The notes: generated by a model not told the origin, from the letters alone. Shown: positions 1 to 8,499, counted from the first letter of the stretch. The stretch: DNA of 33,672 nt from an uncultured Pelagibacteraceae bacterium (GCA_902617825.1 CACMYE010000011.1:1-33672), one strand, 5' to 3'. Made by a program: numbers and translations.

Positions 1-449
1 ACAATGAAAGCTTTGCTTTATATTTTAAAACACGTGAAAAGGCTATTTTGGCGAAGGGAGAAGATAGTAATTATATAAATGATTATCCTAAAGATCTTTA
101 TATCTATAATTATAAAACTAAAAGTTCTTTACCTTTGATATCTCACGAATGGTTTCCAAAAAAAGCTAAATATTTTTTACAAGAATATGATTTTCCAGTT
201 TTTCCAGATGATTTTGCTTATTATTTATTAAAAGATAACAAAACACTCGTAATGATTAGCGCTGTTAAAAGTTTAAGAGCAAACTTTAAATTTGATATTA
301 TAGAAAAGAAATTGGAAATTTATCCAGTTAATGGAAAATTTGAATTTATTATTTCTTCAATTGCAAAAGGCTGTGATCATTATGATTTTAAGGATAATTA
401 TAAATGCAGTTTTTACAAACCTTTAATCTCAAGCACTTTAATTAATTAA
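1..449 (+). CDS. Unrecognised protein, 3' end only (5' truncated by window edge)
   Basis: The reading frame is open from base 3, so the gene begins before the window and only its last 148 codons are visible. A TTG at 48 could be read as a start, but the continuous upstream frame and the lack of a ribosome binding site argue for truncation. I do not recognise the family. The visible part is soluble-looking, rich in Lys, Asp and aromatic residues, with no obvious membrane segment. Two cysteines lie near the C-terminus in the pattern KGCDHYDFKDNYKC. The gene ends in TAA at 447-449, inside a 12-base palindrome shared with the end of ftsY on the other strand, so the two genes overlap tail to tail by 8 bases. 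No function is proposed. Confidence 0.65.
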   Translation, partial: NESFALYFKTREKAILAKGEDSNYINDYPKDLYIYNYKTKSSLPLISHEWFPKKAKYFLQEYDFPVFPDDFAYYLLKDNKTLVMISAVKSLRANFKFDIIEKKLEIYPVNGKFEFIISSIAKGCDHYDFKDNYKCSFYKPLISSTLIN

Positions 450-1359
450 TTTGTGTAAAAGCTTCTGCAAACTTTTCTGCTTCAAAAATCTGTAGATCAT
501 CTTCTTTTTCCCCTAAACCAAGAGCAATAATTGGTAGCTTATATTTTTTAGCAACTGCTAGAAGAATGCCACCTTTGGCTGTTCCATCTAATTTTGTCAT
601 TATTAGCCCTGTAATGGGAATAACTTTATTAAATTCTTCAACTTGGTTGATTACATTTTGTCCTGAAGTAGCATCTAAAACTAAAATTACATCGTGAGGA
701 GCATTTGAGTCTATTTTTTTTGTTACGTTTGCAATTTTTTTATATTCCTCCATTAAATTTTTTTTGTTTTGTAATCTTCCAGCAGTATCTATCAAAACTT
801 GATCAAATTGATTATTTAATGCTTCCTCTATTGCTTTATATGCTACTGATGCTGGATCAGATCCTTGTGATGATTTAGTAATTGAAACATCTACTTTTTT
901 TGACCAGTTTTCTAATTGTTCAATAGCTGCTGCTCTAAATGTATCTGATGCAGCAAGCATTACTTTGTTTCCATTACATTTAAATATTTTACTAATTTTT
1001 CCTATTGTGGTTGTTTTACCAACACCATTAACACCAGAAATAAGTATTGCATTAAGCTTTTCTTTTTTTTTAAAAAATTCAAAATTTTCTAAAGGTTTCA
1101 TTAATTCAATTATATAATTTTTTAAAATAATATTTATCTCGTCCGCTGTAGCTTTGTTTGGATCAATTTTACTTTGTGAAACAATTTCTCTAATCTCTGA
1201 TGCAGCAGCAATACCAACATCTGATTGAATCAAATAATCTTCAATCTTATCCAATGTTTTGTCATCTATTTCTTTTTTTATGACAATATTTTTTAAACCT
1301 GAGCTAAATGCTGACGCACTTTTCTTAAAACCAGATTTAAATTTATCAAAAATTCCCAT
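442..1359 (-). CDS. ftsY: Signal recognition particle receptor FtsY
   Basis: This SRP receptor GTPase docks the Ffh-ribosome complex at the inner membrane for co-translational insertion. At 305 residues it is a compact form: a short basic, amphipathic N-terminus (about 1-30), the helical N domain (about 30-95) and the G domain. Visible motifs are the P-loop GVNGVGKTT (109-117), DTFRAAA (139-145), DTAGR (191-195) and the guanine-specificity TKLD (255-258) followed by GTAKGG. The long acidic A domain of E. coli FtsY is absent, as in many alphaproteobacteria. The start ATG overlaps the last base of the dapF stop, so the two are probably translated together. The partner GTPase gene ffh is divergently placed about 1 kb away. 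FtsY rather than Ffh is clear from the lack of a methionine-rich M domain. Confidence 0.96.
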   Translation of the reverse strand: MGIFDKFKSGFKKSASAFSSGLKNIVIKKEIDDKTLDKIEDYLIQSDVGIAAASEIREIVSQSKIDPNKATADEINIILKNYIIELMKPLENFEFFKKKEKLNAILISGVNGVGKTTTIGKISKIFKCNGNKVMLAASDTFRAAAIEQLENWSKKVDVSITKSSQGSDPASVAYKAIEEALNNQFDQVLIDTAGRLQNKKNLMEEYKKIANVTKKIDSNAPHDVILVLDATSGQNVINQVEEFNKVIPITGLIMTKLDGTAKGGILLAVAKKYKLPIIALGLGEKEDDLQIFEAEKFAEAFTQIN

Positions 1360-2183
1360 TAAATTTTTATATTAATTTTTTTAATATCAGAAACGGGTCC
1401 TTTCATGTGGATACTATTATTTTCATCAATAAATATTGATAACTTACCAGTAGAAAACTCTATATCCATCTTGTTACCTGATAGTCCATTTCTCATTGCA
1501 GCAAAAGCAGTAGCACAAGCTGCTGTACCACAAGCCTTAGTAAGACCTGCTCCTCTTTCCCAAACTTTAACTCTAATTAATTCCTTATTAACAACTGTTG
1601 CTAAAGTGACATTACATTTTTCTGGAAACAACGGATGATGTTCAATTTGTGGTCCAATTTTTTTTATTTCAAAATTTTCATTATTATCAACAAAAAAAAT
1701 GACATGTGGGTTTCCAACATTTACTGCTGTACCACCAGTATGATAATTATTATTTAGATCAGTTATTTTTATATTAAGGTTATTGGTATCCAATTTTTCA
1801 GAAAGTGGAATTTCATTCCACTCTGTTCTACCTCTCCCAATCTCTGTAGAGACTAATTTTTCTCCCAATATCTCAGATTTCAAATCACCAGATTGTGTAG
1901 TTAAAGTAACTAATGATTTATTGTTTTCTTTGGATAACAATTCTGCAACACATCTTGTTCCATTTCCACACGCTCCAGAAGTTCCTCCATCAGAATTGTA
2001 AAATTCTAGAGATGCATCAGAACTATCATTTTTAGTTATTAATATTAACTGATCACAACCTATAAATTCTCTATCGCAAATTTTAATAATTTGCTCTTTG
2101 CTTAAATTAGTAATTTTTTGCCTATTATCTATGATGACAAAATCATTACCTAAACCATCCATTTTAAACGCTTTGATATCCAT
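1359..2183 (-). CDS. dapF: Diaminopimelate epimerase
   Basis: The enzyme interconverts LL- and meso-diaminopimelate in the cytoplasm, the penultimate step to lysine and the source of the peptidoglycan cross-linking residue. It is a cofactor-independent two-cysteine racemase. Both catalytic cysteines are visible: Cys72 in SGACGNGTRC and Cys218 in GLTKACGTAAC, each in a duplicated half-domain. The 274-residue length is normal. The N-terminus (FKMDGLGNDFVIID) matches the family start closely. Its stop codon overlaps the ftsY ATG by one base. In many alphaproteobacteria a tRNA methylthiotransferase gene (mtaB) sits between dapF and ftsY; here nothing does. Transcription probably starts from the TATAAT at 2224-2229. 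Confidence 0.97.
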   Translation of the reverse strand: MDIKAFKMDGLGNDFVIIDNRQKITNLSKEQIIKICDREFIGCDQLILITKNDSSDASLEFYNSDGGTSGACGNGTRCVAELLSKENNKSLVTLTTQSGDLKSEILGEKLVSTEIGRGRTEWNEIPLSEKLDTNNLNIKITDLNNNYHTGGTAVNVGNPHVIFFVDNNENFEIKKIGPQIEHHPLFPEKCNVTLATVVNKELIRVKVWERGAGLTKACGTAACATAFAAMRNGLSGNKMDIEFSTGKLSIFIDENNSIHMKGPVSDIKKINIKI

Positions 2184-2223
2184 ATATAGATATTTAACTT
2201 ATTTATTGACTTTTTGAACCTCT

Positions 2224-2229
2224 ATTATA
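2224..2229 (-). promoter_or_regulatory. Candidate -10 box for dapF-ftsY
   Basis: On the minus strand these bases read TATAAT, a perfect sigma-70 -10 hexamer about 40 bases upstream of the dapF ATG. I see no good -35 element at the normal distance. On the plus strand the overlapping bases 2223-2228 read TATTAT, which could serve as the -10 for ffh and would place its transcript start just before the hairpin element at 2244. A TTGACT at 2206-2211 is too close (11-base spacer) to be its -35. This is an inference from sequence only. Confidence 0.4.
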
Positions 2230-2243
2230 GGTTGTTTCCGTTT

Positions 2244-2325
2244 CCGCAAAAACATTAACTTTGCGGTGTCTTTGGAAACAAAGAGATCGACACTAGTCAG
2301 CGAGGCTTCGCCCACTAGTGCGATT
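2244..2325 (+). ncRNA. Three-hairpin structured RNA element upstream of ffh
   Basis: Three consecutive inverted repeats fill most of the dapF-ffh gap. Hairpin 1 pairs CCGCAAA (2244-2250) with TTTGCGG (2260-2266) around a 9-base loop. Hairpin 2 pairs TCTTTG (2269-2274) with CAAAGA (2279-2284) around a GAAA loop of the GNRA class. Hairpin 3 is long: 2285-2289 pairs with 2321-2325 (one G-U), A2290 bulges, 2291-2297 (CACTAGT) pairs with 2314-2320, and an inner GCGA/TCGC stem (2300-2303 with 2308-2311) caps it. It ends 16 bases before the ffh ATG, so it could be a cis-acting 5' leader or a small RNA. It lacks the conserved tetraloop/internal-loop sequence of 4.5S SRP RNA. I recall that an Rfam family named after ffh may exist for marine bacteria, but cannot confirm that or a match. 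Confidence 0.6.
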
Positions 2326-2341
2326 ACTGCTGTGTAAAAAT

Positions 2342-3700
2342 ATGTTTGAAAACTTAACAAATAAATTTGAAGAAATTTTTTCTTCTTTAAAAAAATCACC
2401 ATCACTTGATGAAGTTCAAGTTGACGAGGGTTTAAGAGGAATTAGGCAAGCTCTTTTAGAAGCTGATGTATCTTTAGAGGTTGCTAAAGATTTTATTGAA
2501 AAAGTTAAGCCAAAAGCTCTAGGAAAAGAAATTATTAGATCAACCTCTCCAGGAGAAATGGTTGTTAAAATTGTTTATGATGAACTTGTTAATTTGTTAG
2601 GAGAGGCTAATAGTGAAATAAATCTTAATGCAGTACCTCCAGTCCCTATGATGTTGGTAGGGCTTCAGGGTTCAGGTAAAACGACAACAACGGCAAAACT
2701 CGCTAAGTACTTAGAGAATAACAAAAAGAAAAAAGTAATGATGGTGAGTTTAGATATTTATAGACCAGCAGCTCAAGAGCAACTTAGATCTTTAGGGGAA
2801 CAAAATAATATTTTAACCTTACCAATTGTTGAAGGGCAGCAACCAGCAGATATTTGTAGAAGAGCAATTGGTGCTGCTAATTTGAATGGTGCTGAAATAA
2901 TTCTTTTTGATACCGCTGGAAGAACTCAAATTGACTTACAGATGATGAGCGAGATTAAACAAATTGAAGGTGTAATTAATCCAACAGAAACATTTCTTGT
3001 TGCAGATTCTCTAACAGGTCAAGTTGCAGCATCAGTTGCAAAGGAGTTTAAAAACACAGTTAATCTATCAGGAATTATTTTAACTAGAGCCGATGGTGAT
3101 GCTAGAGGTGGTGCTGCGGTCAGTATGAAATATGTTTCAAATGTCCCTATCAAGTTTTTAGGAATAGGGGAAAAAATTGATAATCTTGAAGTTTTTCATC
3201 CCGACAGAATAGCTAACAGAATTCTTGGAATGGGAGATATAGTATCTCTTGTTGAAAAAGCTGCTCAAGATCTTGGTGAAGAAAATATAAAAAAAGCTGA
3301 GGAAAATTTAAAAAAAGGTCAGTTTTCAATGCAAGATTATTTAGCTCAATTAAGACAAATGAAAAAAATGGGAGGCATTGAAGGTATAATGTCATTTATG
3401 CCAGGAGTTTCAAAAATTAAATCTCAAATGGACTCAGCTGGAATTGATGAAAGTATTATTACTACAAATGAAGCTATTATTTTATCTATGACTAAAAAGG
3501 AGAGAGAGAACCCAAAAATAATCGATGGTTCTAGAAAAAAAAGAATTGCTAATGGTTCTGGCACCAATCCAGCCACTATCAATAAATTGTTAAAACAATT
3601 TAAAATGATGTCTGAAATGATGAAAAAGATGTCTAAAGGAAATATGAAGGGTATGTCTGATAAAGGAATACCACCAGAGCTATTCAACCAATTAAAATAA
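2342..3700 (+). CDS. ffh: Signal recognition particle protein Ffh
   Basis: This is the cytoplasmic SRP GTPase that, with SRP RNA, binds hydrophobic signal sequences emerging from the ribosome and delivers them to FtsY. The protein has 452 residues: N domain, G domain with P-loop GLQGSGKTT (107-115), DTAGR (190-194) and TRAD (248-251), then a methionine-rich M domain from about 300. The M domain's Met clusters near residues 340-360 and in the last 50 residues form the signal-peptide groove. I chose the ATG at 2342 because the protein then begins MFENLTNKFEEIF, like other Ffh proteins. An in-frame GTG at 2318 lies within hairpin 3 of the leader. No Shine-Dalgarno sequence precedes the ATG. It heads the ffh-rpsP-trmD-rplS run. 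Confidence 0.97.
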   Translation: MFENLTNKFEEIFSSLKKSPSLDEVQVDEGLRGIRQALLEADVSLEVAKDFIEKVKPKALGKEIIRSTSPGEMVVKIVYDELVNLLGEANSEINLNAVPPVPMMLVGLQGSGKTTTTAKLAKYLENNKKKKVMMVSLDIYRPAAQEQLRSLGEQNNILTLPIVEGQQPADICRRAIGAANLNGAEIILFDTAGRTQIDLQMMSEIKQIEGVINPTETFLVADSLTGQVAASVAKEFKNTVNLSGIILTRADGDARGGAAVSMKYVSNVPIKFLGIGEKIDNLEVFHPDRIANRILGMGDIVSLVEKAAQDLGEENIKKAEENLKKGQFSMQDYLAQLRQMKKMGGIEGIMSFMPGVSKIKSQMDSAGIDESIITTNEAIILSMTKKERENPKIIDGSRKKRIANGSGTNPATINKLLKQFKMMSEMMKKMSKGNMKGMSDKGIPPELFNQLK

Positions 3701-3714
3701 TATAAGGAGAAGAT

Positions 3715-4098
3715 ATGTTAAAACTAAGATTATCAAGGGGAGGAACAAAAAAACGTCCAGTATATAAAGTCGTTGTAGCTGATAGTCGTTTTGCGAGAGA
3801 TGGAAGATTTATTGAGAAAATAGGATTTTTTAATCCTCTTTTACCCAAAGATAAAAAAGAAAGAGTAGGTCTTGAGGCTGAAAGAATTAAATATTGGCTT
3901 GGCCAAGGAGCTAAACCAACAACAAGAGTTGCAAGGATATTGGGAGAAAATGAGTTAATGCCAATGCCTGTAAATGGTAATAACCCTAATAAAGCTATTC
4001 CGAAAAAAGAAAGAAATAAAAAAGAGGAAGATAAAACTGAAGCTCCTAAAGCAGACGCAGCACCAGCAGCAGAAGCTCCAAAGGAAGAAAAAAAATAG
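3715..4098 (+). CDS. rpsP: 30S ribosomal protein S16
   Basis: S16 is a small-subunit protein that stabilises the 5' domain of 16S rRNA during assembly. The N-terminal 80 or so residues are the conserved fold, beginning [17 protein letters not shown] and containing the WLGQGAKPT segment. The remaining tail (about 97-127) is a low-complexity Lys/Glu/Ala/Pro stretch with EAPK-type repeats, as is common for alphaproteobacterial S16. A clear AAGGAG ribosome binding site (3704-3709) precedes the ATG by 5 bases, one of the best in the window. The downstream gene is trmD; the usual neighbour rimM is missing. Confidence 0.96.
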   Translation: MLKLRLSRGGTKKRPVYKVVVADSRFARDGRFIEKIGFFNPLLPKDKKERVGLEAERIKYWLGQGAKPTTRVARILGENELMPMPVNGNNPNKAIPKKERNKKEEDKTEAPKADAAPAAEAPKEEKK

Positions 4099-4112
4099 TT
4101 TAAAAATTATTT

Positions 4113-4799
4113 ATGTGGCAAGCTCAAGTGTTTACACTTTATCCAGAAGTTTTTCCTGGTCCTTTATCTAAAGGATTATACGGAAAAGCTATGTCTAAAA
4201 AGTTATGGAATTTAAAAGTTGTTAACATAAGAGATGCAGCTGAAGATAAACATAAAACTGTAGATGATACACCTTATGGAGGTGGATCAGGAATGTTGCT
4301 AAAGGCAGATATCCTTGCTAAATCATTAGATCAAAACAGAATTGAAGGTGAAAAAATTTTATATTTATCTCCAAAAGGAAAAAAATTTGATCAAAGCTAT
4401 GCAAAAAAATTAGCAACTGCAAAATCTTTATCACTTATTTGTGGTCATTTTGAAGGAGTTGATGAGAGAGTATTATCTACAAGAAACATAGAAGAAGTCA
4501 GTATAGGAGACTATATTTTGTCTGGAGGCGAAACAGCTGCATATGTTGTTATTGATAGTGTACTCAGGCTATTACCAAGGGTATTAGGAAACGATAATTC
4601 CAAGATTGAAGAAACTTTTGAAAATGGTCTATTAGAATATCCGCAATATACAAAACCTCAAATTTGGGAGGAAAAATCAGTACCAGATGTACTATTATCA
4701 GGTGATCATAGTAAAATTAAAGACTGGCGTTTGTCTCAATCTGAGGCTATAACACGCGTCCGAAGACCAGATTTATGGGAAAAATATAAGAAAGACTAA
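4113..4799 (+). CDS. trmD: tRNA (guanine-37-N1)-methyltransferase
   Basis: TrmD methylates G37 of tRNAs that read codons starting with C, using S-adenosylmethionine, and so prevents +1 frameshifting. It is a SPOUT-class knotted dimer. The SAM-binding knot is visible as [12 protein letters not shown] and [11 protein letters not shown] in the middle of the 228-residue chain, and YGGGSGM lies in the N-terminal third. The length is normal for the family. It starts 14 bases after rpsP, and rplS begins 16 bases after its stop, so it is inside a ribosomal-protein operon as in most bacteria. Confidence 0.96.
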   Translation: MWQAQVFTLYPEVFPGPLSKGLYGKAMSKKLWNLKVVNIRDAAEDKHKTVDDTPYGGGSGMLLKADILAKSLDQNRIEGEKILYLSPKGKKFDQSYAKKLATAKSLSLICGHFEGVDERVLSTRNIEEVSIGDYILSGGETAAYVVIDSVLRLLPRVLGNDNSKIEETFENGLLEYPQYTKPQIWEEKSVPDVLLSGDHSKIKDWRLSQSEAITRVRRPDLWEKYKKD

Positions 4800-4815
4800 T
4801 TTGATTATTGCTAAC

Positions 4816-5370
4816 ATGAAAACTATTGAAGAAATAAACCAACATAATGTAAAGAAAATTCTTTCTGAGAAAAAAATTCCAAATTTTTATCCAGGTGATG
4901 TCGTCAAGGTTGGTGTAAGAATTACTGAAGGTAAAAAAGATAGAATTCAATATTTTGAAGGTGTCTGTATTGCTAAAAAAAGTAGAGACTTAAACTCCTC
5001 TTTTACAGTAAGAAAGATTTCTTTTGGAGAAGGAGTTGAAAGAACTTTTCCCTTATATGGAACATTAATAGATTCAATTAAAATTATAAGATCAGGTAAA
5101 GTTAGAAGAGCAAAACTATATTATTTAAGAGATAGAACTGGTAAATCAGCAAGAATAGCCGAAAAAATAAGAAAAAAAATTGGTATTGATGTTGATGTTA
5201 AGTCAGAAACAGTAACAGAAGAAAACGTTGCTCCCACAGTAGAGGCACCAAAAGAGGAGGCCCCTAAAATAGAAGCAGTACAAGACGATACTGCTAAAGC
5301 TGAGGAGGCACCAAAAGAAGAGGCTTCTAAAGAAGATCAAAAACTAGAAAGCCCTTCAGAAAAAAAATAA
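4816..5370 (+). CDS. rplS: 50S ribosomal protein L19 with long acidic tail
   Basis: L19 sits at the 30S-50S interface. The conserved domain covers about residues 1-118 ([46 protein letters not shown]). It is followed by a tail of about 65 residues rich in Glu, Ala, Pro and Lys with repeated EAPKEE units, making the protein 184 residues against about 115-130 for most L19. I chose the ATG at 4816 because the protein then begins [15 protein letters not shown] at 4801, one base after the trmD stop, would add five residues (MIIAN) and cannot be excluded. Confidence 0.94.
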   Translation: MKTIEEINQHNVKKILSEKKIPNFYPGDVVKVGVRITEGKKDRIQYFEGVCIAKKSRDLNSSFTVRKISFGEGVERTFPLYGTLIDSIKIIRSGKVRRAKLYYLRDRTGKSARIAEKIRKKIGIDVDVKSETVTEENVAPTVEAPKEEAPKIEAVQDDTAKAEEAPKEEASKEDQKLESPSEKK

Positions 5371-5380
5371 TTTTTTTTTC
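5359..5380 (+). terminator. A-tract/T-tract hairpin at the rplS-leuC junction
   Basis: The last codons of rplS and the following gap read G, eight A, TAA, nine T, C, which is self-complementary and ends in a T run. In RNA this could form an A-U hairpin with a U tail and slow or end some transcription between the ribosomal and leucine genes. It has no G-C stem, so it would be weak. The leuC ATG lies at 5382, directly after it. It may equally be ordinary AT-rich sequence. Confidence 0.25.
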
Positions 5381-5381
5381 A

Positions 5382-6785
5382 ATGTCCACAACTCTTTACG
5401 ATAAAATATGGAATGATCACTTAGTTGATCAACAAGATGACGGAACAGCCCTTCTTTTTGTTGATAGACATTTAGTTCATGAAGTGACAAGCCCACAAGC
5501 ATTTGAAGGATTAAGAAATTCAAATAGGAAAGTAAGACATCCCGATTTAACATTAGCAGTTGCAGATCATAATGTTCCAACTACGGATAGGACTAAAGGA
5601 ATAGCTGATCAAGAATCTAAAATACAAGTAGATACTCTAGATGCAAATTGTAAAGAATTTGGTGTGCAACTTTTTGGAATGGATGACAGAAGACAAGGTA
5701 TTGTACACATCATAGGTCCAGAACAGGGATTTACTCAACCAGGCACTGTTATTGTATGCGGAGATAGTCATACAGCAACGCATGGAGCTTTTGGAGCTCT
5801 AGCATTTGGAATTGGAACATCAGAAGTTGAACACGTTTTAGCAACACAAACACTAGTTCAGAAGAAAGCAAAAAATTTTAGAATAAATGTTAATGGCAAA
5901 CTTCCGTTAGGTGTCACTTCAAAAGATGTAATTCTTCAGATAATTGGAAAAATTGGTACAGCTGGCGGAACAGGTTGTGTAATTGAATATGCAGGAGATT
6001 TAATAAGATCATTGAGCGTTGAGCAAAGAATGACGATCTGCAATATGACAATTGAAGGTGGAGCAAGAGCAGGATTGATTGCACCAGATGAAAAAATATT
6101 TAAGTATTTAAAAGGCAAACCTATGTCACCTAAGGGTGAAAATTGGGAAAAAGCTTTGAATTATTGGAATACTCTAAAGACTGACAAAGAGGCAAATTTT
6201 GATAAGGAAATAAATTTAAATGCAGCAGAAATTTTGCCAATGATAACATGGGGAACTTCTCCACAAGATGTTATTAGAATTGATGGAAAAGTTCCTAATC
6301 CACAAAGCGAGACAGATGAGGACAGAAAGAATTCAATTGAGAGATCACTGAAATATATGGGACTAAAACCTGATATGTTAGCAACAGATATAAAGGTTGA
6401 TAAAGTATTTATTGGAAGCTGTACAAACGGAAGAATTGAGGATTTAAGAGAGGCAGCTAAAATTTTAAAAGATAAAAAAATATCATCTCATGTCAATGCA
6501 ATGGTAGTTCCAGGGTCTGGATTAGTTAAAGAACAAGCTGAACAAGAGGGATTAGATAAGATTTTTATCAGTTCAGGATTTGAGTGGAGGGAGCCAGGTT
6601 GTTCTATGTGTTTAGCCATGAATGCTGATAAGCTTAAGCCAGAGGAAAGATGTGCCTCTACTTCAAATAGAAATTTTGAAGGTAGACAAGGTAGAGGTGG
6701 CAGAACTCATTTAGTTAGCCCAGGAATGGCAGCTGCAGCGGCAATTTCAGGAAACCTTGACGATGTTAGAAAGTATCAAAATTAA
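5382..6785 (+). CDS. leuC: 3-isopropylmalate dehydratase, large subunit
   Basis: LeuC, with LeuD, isomerises 2-isopropylmalate to 3-isopropylmalate in leucine biosynthesis, using a [4Fe-4S] cluster. The three cluster ligands of the aconitase family are present: Cys347 in GSCTNGR, then Cys407 and Cys410 in GCSMC. Other family marks are [14 protein letters not shown] and the C-terminal [11 protein letters not shown]. The 467-residue length is standard. LeuC rather than aconitase follows from this length and from the separate small-subunit gene that starts on the base after its stop codon. Confidence 0.97.
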   Translation: MSTTLYDKIWNDHLVDQQDDGTALLFVDRHLVHEVTSPQAFEGLRNSNRKVRHPDLTLAVADHNVPTTDRTKGIADQESKIQVDTLDANCKEFGVQLFGMDDRRQGIVHIIGPEQGFTQPGTVIVCGDSHTATHGAFGALAFGIGTSEVEHVLATQTLVQKKAKNFRINVNGKLPLGVTSKDVILQIIGKIGTAGGTGCVIEYAGDLIRSLSVEQRMTICNMTIEGGARAGLIAPDEKIFKYLKGKPMSPKGENWEKALNYWNTLKTDKEANFDKEINLNAAEILPMITWGTSPQDVIRIDGKVPNPQSETDEDRKNSIERSLKYMGLKPDMLATDIKVDKVFIGSCTNGRIEDLREAAKILKDKKISSHVNAMVVPGSGLVKEQAEQEGLDKIFISSGFEWREPGCSMCLAMNADKLKPEERCASTSNRNFEGRQGRGGRTHLVSPGMAAAAAISGNLDDVRKYQN

Positions 6786-7391
6786 ATGCAAAAGTTTAAT
6801 ACATTAAAAAGTATTCCCGCATATCTTCCAATAGTTAATATTGATACGGACATGATTATACCTAAGCAATTTTTAAAAACAATTAAAAGAACTGGACTTG
6901 GAAAAAATCTATTTTTTGAAATGAGATATGATGATCAAGGAAATGAAATTGATAATTTTGTACTTAACAATGATCCATTCAATAAGTCAAAAATTTTAAT
7001 TGCAGGTAAAAACTTTGGATGTGGATCGTCAAGAGAACATGCTCCTTGGGCGCTACTAGATTTTGGAATTACTTGTGTGATTAGTTCAAGTTACGCAGAT
7101 ATTTTTTATAGCAATTGTTTTAAAAACGGTATTTTACCAATTATTCTTGAAGAGGAAAAAATAAAAGAGCTTTCAGAATATGCAACTAGAAAAGAAGAAA
7201 TTTCAGTTGATTTAAATGAACAAGTAATTATTTACGGTAATAGAGAAATTAAGTTTGAAATAGATCCATTTAAAAAAAAGTGTTTACTTGAAGGTCTTGA
7301 TGATATTGCTTTATCTTTAAAAAAATCAGACAAAATTAAAACATTTGAAAATAAATTAAAAAATCAAAAACCTTGGATTTTTAATGATTAA
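6786..7391 (+). CDS. leuD: 3-isopropylmalate dehydratase, small subunit
   Basis: LeuD is the swivelling small subunit that completes the LeuC active site. The family motif [17 protein letters not shown] is visible around residues 75-91, and the N-terminal [14 protein letters not shown] is typical. The 201-residue length is normal. It begins on the base after the leuC stop and its last 8 bases overlap the leuB start, so the three leu genes are almost certainly cotranscribed and translationally coupled. leuA is not in the window. Confidence 0.97.
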   Translation: MQKFNTLKSIPAYLPIVNIDTDMIIPKQFLKTIKRTGLGKNLFFEMRYDDQGNEIDNFVLNNDPFNKSKILIAGKNFGCGSSREHAPWALLDFGITCVISSSYADIFYSNCFKNGILPIILEEEKIKELSEYATRKEEISVDLNEQVIIYGNREIKFEIDPFKKKCLLEGLDDIALSLKKSDKIKTFENKLKNQKPWIFND

Positions 7392-8490
7392 GGTAAAAAA
7401 AAGAAAAATTCTTTTATTACCTGGTGACGGCATCGGACCAGAAGTAATAGGTGAAGTTAGAAAAATTATTAAATGGTTTAATGATAAAAAATCTCTAGAT
7501 TTTGAAATTGATGAAGATCTTGCTGGTGGTTGCTCTTACGACAAACATGGAACCCCAATTACCGATGAAGTATTTTATAAAGCTTTAGAGAGTGAAGTTG
7601 TTATGTTAGGTGCAGTAGGAGGACCAAAATGGGACGAAGTAGAATTTTCGAAAAAACCAGAACGAGCATTATTAAAACTCAGAAAAGAACTAAAACTATT
7701 TGCTAATTTACGACCAGCAATATGTTTTGAACAATTGGTAAGTGCCTCAACATTAAAACCAGAAGTAGTGTCAGGTTTAGATATAATGATTGTGAGGGAG
7801 CTTACAGGTGGAATATATTTTGGTGAACCAAGAGGAATTAAACCAATTGAAAATGGAGAAAGAAAAGGAATTAATACTCACACATATACTACTAGTGAAA
7901 TAGCTAGAGTTGCACGTATTGCATTCGATCTTGCAAGAAAAAGATCAAATAAAGTAACTTCTTGTGAAAAATCAAATGTAATGGAAGCAGGACAATTATG
8001 GAAGGAAGAAGTCCAAGAGCTTCATGATAAAGAATTTAAAGATGTTGAATTAAGTCATATGCTTGCTGACAATTGTGCAATGCAGCTATTAAGAAATCCA
8101 AAGCAATTTGACGTAATTGTAACTGATAATTTATTTGGTGATATGCTTTCAGATCAAGCTTCAATGCTAACAGGTTCTTTAGGCCTTTTACCTTCAGCAT
8201 CCTTAGGTGCAAAAAATAAAGATGGAGAAATGAGAGCAATGTACGAACCTATTCATGGATCGGCACCAGATATTGCAGGCAAAGGAATAGCAAATCCTAT
8301 TGCTTCAATTCTAAGTTTTGCAATGGCTCTTAGGTACTCTTTAGACCTAGATAATGAAGCAGATAGTCTGGAAAAAGCTGTTCAAGAAGTATTAAATGAT
8401 GGCTTAAGAACTAAGGATACACTATCTGAGGGAATGAAAGAGGCATCAACGTCCCAGATGGGTGATGCGATAATTTCAAAATTGCAATAA
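7384..8490 (+). CDS. leuB: 3-isopropylmalate dehydrogenase
   Basis: LeuB oxidises and decarboxylates 3-isopropylmalate with NAD+ to give 2-oxoisocaproate, the last dedicated step before leucine transamination. The protein has 368 residues. It opens with [11 protein letters not shown], carries the substrate-binding [13 protein letters not shown], the metal-binding [13 protein letters not shown] and the NAD-binding [14 protein letters not shown]. These separate it from isocitrate and tartrate dehydrogenases. The ATG overlaps the last codons of leuD. It is the last leu gene; a DMSP-related acyl-CoA dehydrogenase follows after 26 bases. Confidence 0.97.
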   Translation: MIKVKKRKILLLPGDGIGPEVIGEVRKIIKWFNDKKSLDFEIDEDLAGGCSYDKHGTPITDEVFYKALESEVVMLGAVGGPKWDEVEFSKKPERALLKLRKELKLFANLRPAICFEQLVSASTLKPEVVSGLDIMIVRELTGGIYFGEPRGIKPIENGERKGINTHTYTTSEIARVARIAFDLARKRSNKVTSCEKSNVMEAGQLWKEEVQELHDKEFKDVELSHMLADNCAMQLLRNPKQFDVIVTDNLFGDMLSDQASMLTGSLGLLPSASLGAKNKDGEMRAMYEPIHGSAPDIAGKGIANPIASILSFAMALRYSLDLDNEADSLEKAVQEVLNDGLRTKDTLSEGMKEASTSQMGDAIISKLQ

Positions 8491-8493
8491 ATC

Positions 8494-8499
8494 TATAAT
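8494..8499 (+). promoter_or_regulatory. Possible -10 box before the dmd block
   Basis: A perfect TATAAT lies 17 bases before the ATG of the acyl-CoA dehydrogenase gene, in the short leuB-dmdC gap. I see no matching -35 at the usual spacing, and AT-rich DNA gives such hexamers by chance. A weak AAGG (8506-8509) sits 7 bases before the ATG and would lie at or before a transcript start set by this box. An internal promoter for the DMSP genes is possible but weakly supported. Confidence 0.25.

Noticed and set aside
1405-1638. Plus-strand reading frames inside dapF (also 1783-2001)
   Set aside because: They are antisense shadows of the conserved dapF coding sequence, with composition set by the real frame.
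2244-2325. 4.5S SRP RNA beside ffh
   Set aside because: The location is tempting, but the conserved SRP domain sequence (the GGAAGGAAGCAG type) and the single long hairpin are absent; three separate hairpins are seen instead.
2199-2405. 68-codon minus-strand reading frame across the dapF-ffh gap
   Set aside because: It covers the hairpin element and the start of ffh, has no family resemblance or ribosome binding site, and is explained as an accidental open frame.
3974-4171. 65-codon frame bridging rpsP and trmD as a possible rimM remnant
   Set aside because: It is the shifted frame of the S16 low-complexity tail ([11 protein letters not shown]) and shows no RimM motif.
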